Positions 17,895-25,475 of a stretch of DNA of 64,000 nucleotides are shown piece after piece. Numbering within the stretch: the stretch's first letter is position 1; every line of letters starts with the position of its first letter. The stretch covers positions 1-64,000 of the forward strand of contig QIAU01000137.1 in NCBI GenBank assembly GCA_003225055.1, given 5' to 3'. The stretch comes from Acidobacteriota bacterium (GTDB lineage Bacteria; Acidobacteriota; Terriglobia; Terriglobales; Acidobacteriaceae). Position numbers and translations under genes: made by a program. Under the pieces are notes generated by a model, which saw only the letters and a list, made by a program, of their open reading frames with translations, had not been told where the DNA came from and searched no databases.

Positions 17895-18989
17895 ATGCTG
17901 AAAATCCGCTCCAAGGCTGAGTGCAAGTGGGACCTGATCAGCTTGGGCGAAGTCATGCTACGGCTCGATCCTGGCGACGATCGTATTCATACCGCGCGCT
18001 CATTTCGCGCGTGGGAGGGCGGTGGCGAGTACAACGTCGCTCGCGGCCTGAGGCGCTGCTTCGGGATGGAGACAGCAATCGTGACTGCGTTTGCCGATAA
18101 TTCTGTCGGCAGACTCGTTCAAGATCTGATTTACCAGGGGGGAGTGGACCAGTCGCATGTGAGGTGGGTGCCTTACGACGGGGTTGGGCGAAGTGTCCGC
18201 AACGGACTGAATTTTACAGAGCGAGGTTTCGGTGTTCGCCCTGCTCTCGGTTGCTCGGATCGCGGGCACACTGCCGTTTCACAACTGAAGACAGGGGACG
18301 TCGATTGGAACACGATTTTCGACCAGGAAGGCGCCCGCTGGTTTCACACCGGCGGAATTTTTGCGGCGCTATCTGAAACGACGCCGCTCGTGGCCCAAGA
18401 AGCTATGGCAGCCGCGAAGCAGAGCGGCACGGTTATTTCTTACGATCTCAATTACCGCGAATCGCTATGGAAGGGCTCCGGTGGCAAGAAGCGGGCGCAG
18501 GAAGTTAACCGGGACTTGGCGTCATACGTGGACGTGATGATCGGAAATGAGGAGGACTTCACAGCCGCGCTCGGTTTCGCAGTCGAGGGGGTGGACGAGA
18601 ACCTGTCCAATCTCGACCCGGATAACTTCCGTCGCATGATTCAAACGGTGGTGGCGGCGTTCCCGAATCTTCAGGTGGTGGCGACCACGCTGCGAAATGT
18701 GAAGTCCGCTACAGTAAACGATTGGAGTGCGCTGTGCTTTTGCGATGGAAAGCTGTACCAGGCGGCCAGGCGGGAGAATCTGGCAATCTTCGACCGCATT
18801 GGCGGAGGCGATTCATTCGCGTCGGGTCTCATCTATGGATTTCTTACGGGCCGGGAGCCGCAATGGGCTGTGGAATGCGGTGCCGCACATGGCGCTCTGG
18901 CCATGACCACCCCGGGCGACACCTCCATGGCCACGCTGTCGGAAGTGGAAAAGGTGATGAAAGGAATCAGCGCAAGGGTTGCGCGATAA
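17895..18989 (+). CDS. kdgK: PfkB-family sugar kinase, probable 2-keto-3-deoxygluconate kinase
   Basis: About 364 residues. The PfkB fold is shown by LISLGEVMLRLDPGD at the N-terminus, FRAWEGGGEYNVARGLRR (first ribokinase signature), GGIFAALSE, ISYDLNYRESLW, and the C-terminal signature FDRIGGGDSFASGLIYG with the catalytic Asp. KDG kinase makes 2-keto-3-deoxy-6-phosphogluconate from KDG with ATP. The identification leans on context: KduD and the KDPG aldolase flank it in the same operon. Fructokinase activity cannot be excluded from sequence alone. ATG at 17895; an upstream in-frame start has no conserved sequence. Confidence 0.8.
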   Translation: MLKIRSKAECKWDLISLGEVMLRLDPGDDRIHTARSFRAWEGGGEYNVARGLRRCFGMETAIVTAFADNSVGRLVQDLIYQGGVDQSHVRWVPYDGVGRSVRNGLNFTERGFGVRPALGCSDRGHTAVSQLKTGDVDWNTIFDQEGARWFHTGGIFAALSETTPLVAQEAMAAAKQSGTVISYDLNYRESLWKGSGGKKRAQEVNRDLASYVDVMIGNEEDFTAALGFAVEGVDENLSNLDPDNFRRMIQTVVAAFPNLQVVATTLRNVKSATVNDWSALCFCDGKLYQAARRENLAIFDRIGGGDSFASGLIYGFLTGREPQWAVECGAAHGALAMTTPGDTSMATLSEVEKVMKGISARVAR

Positions 18990-19011
18990 CGTGGAGGAAA
19001 ATCGTTGCCCT

Positions 19012-19851
19012 ATGAGTACGAGCACAATTGCCCTGCCTTCCATCGATAAGATGGTTTTCCGCAAGACTAATAGCCGCCTGGGAAGGGTGGTTTCCGTTAC
19101 GCCCGAGAACAGCACTAACAAACACCTTTGCTACGGGCGCATCATTCTCAATGCCAAGCACAACTCGGTTTCCTTTGCTAATCAGGATCATGAGGCTGGG
19201 TTCATTGTGCTCTCAGGTGCCGCGCGGGTTGAGACAGCGGGACAAGGTATCGATTTGAACCAATATGACGCTTTGTACGTCCCGCGGGATTCGAGCATCA
19301 AGGTTTCTGCGAATAGGTCGGTCGATATCGCAGAGTTCTCGGCCGGAGTTTCGTGCCGATACCCATTGCAAATTGTTCGCTTTGAGGAACTGAAGAAGGA
19401 TCCGGGATTGTATTTCAGCGCGGGAACAGGAACCGGCGCAGCGCGCCAGCTACACATGTCGTTGGCCAAGAACATTACTGCCGGACGAATCGTAGCCGGA
19501 TTTACATTCTCCGATCCCGGCAATTGGACCAGTTGGCCTCCCCATGAGCACGCGAAAATGCTGGAAGAGATGTACGTGTATTTCAATATGCCAGATCCCG
19601 CGTTCGGTATTCAGCTCGTATATAACGACACTGAATATCCCGAATTGGTGACGGTGGTACGGGAGGGCGATGCGGTCCTGATGCCGAGCGGCTACCATCC
19701 GAATGTTGCCGTGCCCGGACACCGAATCTGCTTCCTCTGGGCGATGGCTGCACATCGCGAAGTCGAGGACCGCCAGTTTGGCGTGGTGAACGTGCAGCCT
19801 GGCTTTGACAAGGGGAGTACCGGTCTGGAGTCGGGACGCGCTCAGAAATAG
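19012..19851 (+). CDS. IolB/KduI-family isomerase, probably 5-keto-4-deoxyuronate isomerase
   Basis: About 279 residues forming a bicupin. The motif FTFSDPGNWTSWPPHEH with LEEMYVYFN carries the metal-binding His and Glu of the family, and MPSGYHPNVAVPGHRICFLW gives the last His. The sequence looks closer to IolB (5-deoxyglucuronate isomerase) than to E. coli-type KduI. Since KduD, KdgK and Eda surround it and no inositol genes are present, I infer that it converts 5-keto-4-deoxyuronate to DKII. ATG at 19012 is used; GGAGG lies 13 bases upstream, rather far, so a start a few codons earlier at GTG is possible. Confidence 0.8.
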   Translation: MSTSTIALPSIDKMVFRKTNSRLGRVVSVTPENSTNKHLCYGRIILNAKHNSVSFANQDHEAGFIVLSGAARVETAGQGIDLNQYDALYVPRDSSIKVSANRSVDIAEFSAGVSCRYPLQIVRFEELKKDPGLYFSAGTGTGAARQLHMSLAKNITAGRIVAGFTFSDPGNWTSWPPHEHAKMLEEMYVYFNMPDPAFGIQLVYNDTEYPELVTVVREGDAVLMPSGYHPNVAVPGHRICFLWAMAAHREVEDRQFGVVNVQPGFDKGSTGLESGRAQK

Positions 19852-19870
19852 TTTGTTGAAACCCGAGAAG

Positions 19871-20632
19871 ATGATTCTCGACAGCTTCAGGCTGGATGGA
19901 AAAAACGCGCTGGTTACCGGTTCTCAATCGGGACTGGGGTCAGGCATCGCACGCGCGCTAGCGGAAGCGGGCGCGAACGTTGGAATTCACGGGCTCAACA
20001 CGAAGGACTGCGGAATCTGCAGCGAGATTGCTCGACTCGGCCGGAAGACGTTCTTCCAGGCCGGGGATGTCGCCGATGCGAAGATGTGCGAGGGGCTAAT
20101 TCAGCGCACTATTGACGAGTTTGGCTCCGTCGACATTCTCATTAACAATGCCGGGGTGATCCGTCGGGCACCAGCCGCGGAATTTCCACCGGGTTACTGG
20201 GATGAGGTCATTGCCGTGAATCTCACCTCGGTTTTCCGGTTGGCGCAGCTCGCGGGAGGCCACATGCTGAAAAGGGGCTGCGGAAAGGTTGTCAATATCG
20301 CATCGCTATTGTCGTTTCAAGGAGGAGTGTTTGTGCCCTCGTATGCGGCAGCGAAATCCGGGGTAGCCGGCCTGACCCGTGCTCTGGCCAACGAGTGGGC
20401 GTCCAAGGGTATTAACGTCAACGCCATTGCACCAGGCTACATGATAACGGCCAATACCGAGGCGCTTCGCCAGGACCCTACAAGATCGCGGCAGATTCTT
20501 GAGCGAATCCCGGCGGGGCGATGGGGAGACCCTTCGGATTTGGCGGGGGCTGCCGTTTTTCTCAGCTCTGCAGCCAGCAACTACGTCAACGGTCACATAC
20601 TGGTAGTAGACGGCGGATGGATGGGACGATGA
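19871..20632 (+). CDS. kduD: 2-keto-3-deoxygluconate 5-dehydrogenase (SDR)
   Basis: About 253 residues. Short-chain dehydrogenase with the N-terminal MILDSFRLDGKNALVTG that is typical of KduD, the glycine-rich SGLGSGIARALAEAGA, NNAG, a catalytic Ser in NIASLLSF, Tyr and Lys in YAAAKSG, and the late VDGGWMGR. KduD reduces 2,5-diketo-3-deoxygluconate (DKII) to KDG with NADH. It follows the isomerase by 19 bases. The TGA overlaps an ATG (ATGA at 20629), the typical coupling to a next gene. That next gene was probably the KDPG aldolase before the IS element came in. Confidence 0.92.
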   Translation: MILDSFRLDGKNALVTGSQSGLGSGIARALAEAGANVGIHGLNTKDCGICSEIARLGRKTFFQAGDVADAKMCEGLIQRTIDEFGSVDILINNAGVIRRAPAAEFPPGYWDEVIAVNLTSVFRLAQLAGGHMLKRGCGKVVNIASLLSFQGGVFVPSYAAAKSGVAGLTRALANEWASKGINVNAIAPGYMITANTEALRQDPTRSRQILERIPAGRWGDPSDLAGAAVFLSSAASNYVNGHILVVDGGWMGR

Positions 20633-20709
20633 ACACTGCAAAAATCGGCAAAGCGGGGGTGGCCAGCGAGTGGCGCAAGCCACGGAATTCAGGCCGGAGT
20701 AAGCCACGA

Positions 20710-21017
20710 CTATGGCGGTATCGCTTGCCCTTCGATGTAGCGTTTGATCACGTCGAGCGGTGCGCCGCCACAGGATGCGGCCAGGTAAGAAGGCGACGAC
20801 AGTACATTCTTCCGGTAGTTGGCGATAGGAGGCAACTGGCGTCCTAGAAGGTAGCTCGAAGCGCCCTTTAAGGAGTTCACCAGCGATGAGACAGTTGCAA
20901 TTTCTCAACAGCCTCGCGGTCGAGGATACAGCAGCGGTATTTGGTTACCAAGACCAGATGAATATGCATTCGAAACACGCGGTGTCTACCGTGCCGAAGG
21001 TCCTTGCTTTTGTCCAT
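20710..21017 (-). pseudogene. tnpA: IS200/IS605 tnpA with central deletion
   Basis: The start is clear on the minus strand (KDLRHGRHRVFRMHIHLVLV, then TKYR), and the C-terminal end is also clear (NYRKNVLSSPSYLAASCGG, then PLDVIKRYIEGQ with the catalytic Tyr). They are joined in different frames at LVNSLKGASS, and roughly 45 residues are missing. The lost part contains the His-hydrophobic-His metal motif of Y1 transposases. The first frame stops after SHRW. The product cannot cut DNA. Confidence 0.75.
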
Positions 21018-21038
21018 ACACCAGATCATCATGCCCGC

Positions 21039-22121
21039 ATGGAACGTCGGCAAGCGTTCCGATTCGAGTTGATGCCTAACGGCGAACCGCAACGGCGGAT
21101 GAGCCGTTTGGCGGGTTGTGCCCGTTACGTCTACAACCAGGCGTTGGCGCTCAAGCAAGAGCGATACGAGAAGAAAGAGAAGCTCACCCGCTTCCAACTG
21201 GACAAGCTGCTGGTAGAGAAGGGCATAGGGGATTCCCTCCGAGAGTCGGACCCGAGGTGTATCAAACTAGACCAAGTCAACCGCCGCATTCAGTTGCCCA
21301 AGCTGGGTTGGGTGCGTTATCGCAACAGCCGTGAGGTGCTGGGGGAGATTCCGAGTGCCACGGTCAGCTTATCGGCTGGCCAATGGTTCGTCAGTATCAG
21401 CACGCGGCGCGAAGTCGAGCCGCCGGTGCATCCTTCCAGATCGTCGGTCGGTCTGGATTGGGGAGTGGCTCGTTTCTATACCCTGTCCGACGGTGAGTAC
21501 CAAGACCAGTTGCAGCCGCTTAAACGGTTCTTGCCGAAGCTGGCGAAACTCGAACGACGGCTAGCTGGTAAGAAAAAGTTCTCCGGCAACTGGAAGAAGG
21601 CGAAAGCCAAAATCACCAAGTTGCACAGCAAGATTACCCATATCAGAAAGGACTTCGTACATAAGGCTTCGAACGACATCAGCAAAAACCACGCCGTCGT
21701 GTTTGTCGAAGACCTTCCAGGAAAGAATATGTCTACGTCCGCCCAGGGCACGAAGGCAAAGCCGGGGAAGGGGGTTCGCCAGAAGTCGGGACTCAACCGT
21801 TCTATTCTGGACGCAAGCCGGTTCGAGTTGCGCCGCCAGCTGGCGTACAAGACGCAGTGGAACGGCGTTCTTCTCGTACCCGTGCCGCCCCAGAACACCA
21901 GCCGCAGGTGTCCTCGGTGCCGGCACACCTCAACGGAGAACCGCCAGACGCAAGCCAAGTTCGTGTGCGTCAAGTGCGGCTTCTCAGCCCCTGCGGATTG
22001 GGTTGCTGCTATCAACATCAAAGAGGCGGGACTCGCCTCGTTAGCCTGTTCGTCGTCTTGGCATGCTCGAAGTGCGTCGTGTCAGGAACCCACCGAGGAC
22101 ATGGTATGCGCGAGCGTATAG
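21039..22121 (+). CDS. tnpB: TnpB RNA-guided nuclease of IS605, shortened
   Basis: About 360 residues, where relatives I know have about 400. RuvC-like catalytic parts are present: Asp in SVGLDWGVARF, Glu in VVFVEDLP, and Asp in SAPADWVAAINI. The zinc ribbon is complete (CPRC, then CVKC). Between LTRFQLDKLL and IGDSLRESDP about 40 residues of the helical region appear deleted. TnpB is guided by an RNA from the right end of the element and cuts the empty donor site; whether this shortened form works is open. ATG at 21039 is chosen because TnpB-like sequence begins there. tnpA starts 21 bases away on the other strand. Confidence 0.8.
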   Translation: MERRQAFRFELMPNGEPQRRMSRLAGCARYVYNQALALKQERYEKKEKLTRFQLDKLLVEKGIGDSLRESDPRCIKLDQVNRRIQLPKLGWVRYRNSREVLGEIPSATVSLSAGQWFVSISTRREVEPPVHPSRSSVGLDWGVARFYTLSDGEYQDQLQPLKRFLPKLAKLERRLAGKKKFSGNWKKAKAKITKLHSKITHIRKDFVHKASNDISKNHAVVFVEDLPGKNMSTSAQGTKAKPGKGVRQKSGLNRSILDASRFELRRQLAYKTQWNGVLLVPVPPQNTSRRCPRCRHTSTENRQTQAKFVCVKCGFSAPADWVAAINIKEAGLASLACSSSWHARSASCQEPTEDMVCASV

Positions 22122-22166
22122 AGCCGGTAGGAATCCCCTCCCTTCACCGAGGGGAGGAGGTCAAAA
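22100..22166 (+). ncRNA. Probable omega-RNA (reRNA) 3' scaffold at the IS right end
   Basis: Right-end sequence following tnpB: GGAATCCCCTCCC, loop, GAGGGGAGGAGG, TCAA. The hairpin CCCCTC/GAGGGG and the position over the end of tnpB match the scaffold of TnpB guide RNAs. The guide would begin right after the element, at about 22167, inside the aldolase gene. The call depends on family knowledge; transcription is not shown. Confidence 0.5.
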
Positions 22167-22810
22167 AACAGCAAGTTCGGGAACGCATCCTGAGCGTGGG
22201 CGTCATTCCGGTTATCCGTGCGACGTCGGCGCGGCACGCCATGGCGGGAATTGAGGCAATTTGCGAAGGTGGAATTCCGATCGCCGAAATCACGATGACG
22301 GTTCCCGGGGCGATATCGCTCATCGAAGAGGTCGCGAAGAGAATGGGACCGTCGGTACTGGTCGGTGCCGGCACTGTGCTTGACGCGTCCACAGCCCGCC
22401 AGTGTGCCGATGCGGGGGCTCAATTCCTGGTGAGCCCAGGGTTTGACCTGGCAACGGTAGAATTCGCCCGAGGCAAAGAGGTTTTGATGATGGCTGGAGC
22501 CCTTACTCCCACCGAAGTGATGGCGGTCTGGAAGTCAGGAGCGGACTTCGTCAAGGTCTTTCCTTGTGGTGAGGTGGGCGGGGCGAAGTACATTCGCGCG
22601 CTTCGCGGGCCATTCCCGCAAATCCCCATGGTTCCGACCGGGGGAGTCAGCCTGAAAACCGCCGCCGAATTTATTCGGGCGGGGGCGAGCGCTCTCGGAG
22701 TTGGGGGCGAACTGGTGTCAGCAGCCGCCCTGGAGTCCGGCGATGCCCGGACGATCAGCGACAATGCTCGGGCATTTGTGGCTGCCGTGCAAGAAGCCAG
22801 GACGAGTTGA
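22106..22810 (+). CDS. eda: KHG/KDPG aldolase
   Basis: The aldolase proper starts near residue 20 (VRERILSVGVIPVIRA). Motifs: GGIPIAEITMTVPGA (catalytic Glu), VGAGTVLD, FLVSPGFD, FVKVFPCGEVGG (Schiff-base Lys) and VPTGGVSLKTAAEF. It splits KDPG into pyruvate and glyceraldehyde-3-phosphate, the last step of the operon's pathway. The first 20 residues (MRERIEPVGIPSLHRGEEVK) are encoded by the IS605 right end, so the insertion replaced the native start. No start codon with a good binding site lies between the hairpin and the conserved sequence, so translation through the IS end from ATG 22106 is the best reading, or GTG at about 22196 with loss of N-terminal residues. Confidence 0.88.
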   Translation: MRERIEPVGIPSLHRGEEVKKQQVRERILSVGVIPVIRATSARHAMAGIEAICEGGIPIAEITMTVPGAISLIEEVAKRMGPSVLVGAGTVLDASTARQCADAGAQFLVSPGFDLATVEFARGKEVLMMAGALTPTEVMAVWKSGADFVKVFPCGEVGGAKYIRALRGPFPQIPMVPTGGVSLKTAAEFIRAGASALGVGGELVSAAALESGDARTISDNARAFVAAVQEARTS

Positions 22811-22825
22811 TTTCCACCGCTTGGG

Positions 22826-24334
22826 CTAACGTTGTACCCGCAACAAGACGACGCTGTGACCGGGGATGGTTGTGGAGTAAATGGCTGTTGAAGAAGTGAA
22901 ATCTCGATGAGTCCAGAGGTCGCGAAGTCTTAATTGCTGAGAATGGGTGTATATTCCAAGCTTGGCCCAGTTGACACTGATGTCCGAATCTTTAGCTGAG
23001 CGGTTGAATAATCCGACCGCTTTCGCTCCCCCGTCGAGGTCACGAACCCAGATCTCCTGCTCTCCCGACTGCCAGACACGCCTGGCCTGCTGACCGAGTT
23101 TGTCCTGATCGATGGCGATGACGTCCTGGTTGGTAAGAATGTCGTGGATCGCGGGATCCATGTGACGAAGATCGTTTCCAGCCAGGAGAGGGGCGGCAAG
23201 CAACGACCAGAGGCTCAGATGAGTTTTGTACTCCGTCTCGGTCATGCCACCATTGCCGACTTCGAGCATGTCCGGATCGTTCCAATGACCGGGCTGTGCC
23301 CATGGCGCAAGATCGCTTTGTGCAAAGCCGATACGGGTCATCGAATCCCATGAGTCGCGAATATCACCGGTAGAGCGCCAGAGATTACCGCCGACCTGGG
23401 CGCCCCACTTCCAGACATCGTTGCGGCCGTATTGGCAGAGGCTATAAACGACGGGCCGACCGCTCGCTGACAGAGCATCACCCATCTTCTGATAAACCGC
23501 CTGCATTTCTTCGTCGGTATAGAGATTGCGCGCACCGCACCAGTCGTACTTCAGGTAATCGATGCCCCAGGCGGCGAACGTACGGGCGTCTTGCTCTTCG
23601 TGGCCGTAACTACCTTCATAACCGGCGCATGTGTTAGGACCGGGAGAGGAGTAAATGCCAAGCTTCAGGCTCCTGCTGTGAACGTAATCGGCAAGGGCCT
23701 TCATGCTGGGGAACTTCTGGTTGGAGGTGATGTTCCCTTTGGCGTCTCGCTGACCTTCCCAGGTGTCATCAATGTTGATGTACGAATAACCGGCGTCTCT
23801 CATGCCGCTGCTTACCATGGCGTCGGCGATTTGGCGGACTACCTCATCGCTCACCTTATTCTTAAAGTTGTTCCAACTATTCCAGCCCATAGGCGGTGTT
23901 TTCGCCAGGCCGTTGTCAGGGACTCTGTGAAGGGCGGGGAGAGGAAGCCGGGAGGGCATCGCACCTTCGCCAGAGGGAGCACGACGAGCGGTTAATTCAG
24001 TCAAAGGGGAGTCAGGCCCCCGCCGCGTAGCGAGATGCAATTGATCGCCAGCCAGCCTGCCCTCATAAGTAATGTGGCGCTCGCTGTTGCCGTCCTTCAT
24101 GCTTCCGATAAGCGTGAAGTGTTCGGGAGTGCCGCTGCCATCAGAAATGGTGTAGAAGAATTGCGTCACGCGAATCGTTCCGGTGATGCGAGACGCCTCT
24201 TGCTTGAGATTGAAGTAAGACCTATCGACGGTGCCGTCTCCCCTGTGTTTCTCAACAACCCAGTTTCCAGTTAGGTCAGCACCGAAACAGCTGGCTGCCA
24301 GAAAAAAGGAAAATAATCGGAGTGCGCGCCTCAT
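22826..24334 (-). CDS. GH27 alpha-galactosidase-like hydrolase
   Basis: 502 residues. Signal peptide (LRLFSFFLAASCFGA). Residues about 20-115 form a small beta-rich domain (LTGNWVVEKHRGDG). From residue about 145 the GH27 catalytic domain is clear: KTPPMGWNSWNNF, YINIDDTWEG, GIDYLKYDWCG (nucleophile Asp), DIRDSWDSM (acid/base Asp), PGHWNDPDMLEVG, and a C-terminal beta domain. It removes terminal alpha-galactose (or alpha-N-acetylgalactosamine) from glycans, outside the cytoplasm. It is the last gene of the minus-strand glycan locus and converges on the aldolase gene. Confidence 0.92.
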   Translation of the reverse strand: MRRALRLFSFFLAASCFGADLTGNWVVEKHRGDGTVDRSYFNLKQEASRITGTIRVTQFFYTISDGSGTPEHFTLIGSMKDGNSERHITYEGRLAGDQLHLATRRGPDSPLTELTARRAPSGEGAMPSRLPLPALHRVPDNGLAKTPPMGWNSWNNFKNKVSDEVVRQIADAMVSSGMRDAGYSYINIDDTWEGQRDAKGNITSNQKFPSMKALADYVHSRSLKLGIYSSPGPNTCAGYEGSYGHEEQDARTFAAWGIDYLKYDWCGARNLYTDEEMQAVYQKMGDALSASGRPVVYSLCQYGRNDVWKWGAQVGGNLWRSTGDIRDSWDSMTRIGFAQSDLAPWAQPGHWNDPDMLEVGNGGMTETEYKTHLSLWSLLAAPLLAGNDLRHMDPAIHDILTNQDVIAIDQDKLGQQARRVWQSGEQEIWVRDLDGGAKAVGLFNRSAKDSDISVNWAKLGIYTHSQQLRLRDLWTHRDFTSSTAIYSTTIPGHSVVLLRVQR

Positions 24335-24437
24335 GCAGGAGTCCTCCTGGAAGATCTACTCTCGCCCTGCAACTAGGTGGCTGGGGACGAGATCGCAGGG
24401 CCACCGCGCTCGAGCAAGAGAGAGACTGCAACGTAGT

Positions 24438-25444
24438 TCAGTTTCTAATCGGTCCTGTCACATTATTCATGACCAGGTTGGAGAAAATCATGTTCTCAAA
24501 GCGCGATCCGGGGCCGCAGCACATTTTGATCGGAGAACCAAAGGTTTGAGTGGTCAGGCAATCGGAAACCGTGATGTTCTCTGCGACTCCGCCGCCATAG
24601 GGGAAGACAGACCAGCGAGTGCTAAAAGTACAATTCGAGAGTGTCACAAACCTGCAACTGCCGAACAGTGCGCAGGCGTCATCCTGGCAGATAACATCAC
24701 AGTTGCTGATATGCACGTATTCGCAGTTGATGAAATGGAATCCGTCGTTATTGTGGTTCACCCGGTTGTGAATGTCGAGACCTTCCATTTTTACAAAGCT
24801 CGATTGGATGACCCGGATAGAATGAACTCGCCTCCAGAGTGATGTCACGCACGAAAAGATTTTTGCAACGATAAAACAGAAGATGGTAGGGGCGTTGGCT
24901 TCCACCCCGTCCCGAGGGCGTTTGAACGCCGCGTAGCGGGCTGCGAAACTGCGCGCCTTGGCCATCAATTCTTCCTGGTCCCCGGAGAGCGGTGTTTTCA
25001 CCGCTAACAGCGAAAATCAGTGCGACGTTGCCGTCGTTGAGCATCGAATTGCCAGTGAGCGGGATGGCGTCGGCCGCGTGGTATTGGCTGCCCTTTGCGC
25101 TTCCCAGCAACGTGGCAGAAGCCGCCAGGTGCAGAGTCACGTTGCTCTTCAATTCGTTAGTGCCAATAACGTAGGTGCCCGAGGATACAAGAACTGCTTC
25201 GCCTCGATCGCTGGGACACGTGTCGGTCGCTTTTGCAGCGCCGCGGTGTCGAGCGTGGTCCCATCGCCCCTGGCTCGAAATCGCGAACGTTGTAAGTGCG
25301 GGCGCCCGGTATCGTGATCACCAACAGATTTGTGGTTGTGGGCGACGGCTGTGCGGGCGAACAGCTCGATCCCACGGAGGCAGCCGTGGCAGCGGCGCCC
25401 AGCCACCTGCGTCGAGAAATAACGGCATCGTTGCCAGTCTTCAT
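24438..25444 (-). pseudogene. Broken GH28 (polygalacturonase-like) gene
   Basis: Three or more frames are needed. The start reads a Tat-like signal (ISRRRWLGAAATAASVG), then TYNVRDFEPGAMG. It shifts to GDGTTLDTAALQK near 25240, to LKSNVTLHLAASATLLGSA near 25150, and to VKMEGLDIHNRVNHNNDGFH with ICQDDACALFGS from about 24990. These are parallel-beta-helix GH28 motifs (NxDG, DDA). The gene ends early after NVTGPIRN, losing the usual last third. The intact GH28 gene 31 bases upstream looks like its paralogue. Confidence 0.8.
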
Positions 25445-25475
25445 CGTTTTTCAGAATGCTATTCCTCGCAAGTCG

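Larger units (their letters stand above)
20640..22166 (+). mobile_element. IS200/IS605-family insertion with internally deleted genes
   Basis: Divergent tnpA (minus) and tnpB (plus) genes lie between kduD and the aldolase gene. A hairpin near the left end, GTGGC-GCAA-GCCAC at 20670-20683, and a right-end hairpin, CCCCTC...GAGGGG at 22135-22154, fit the subterminal hairpins of this family, which has no inverted repeats. End positions are approximate: the left end lies between 20632 and 20669, the right end near 22166 after GAGGTCAA. tnpA has lost its central part and tnpB about 40 residues, so it probably cannot move by itself. Confidence 0.75.
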
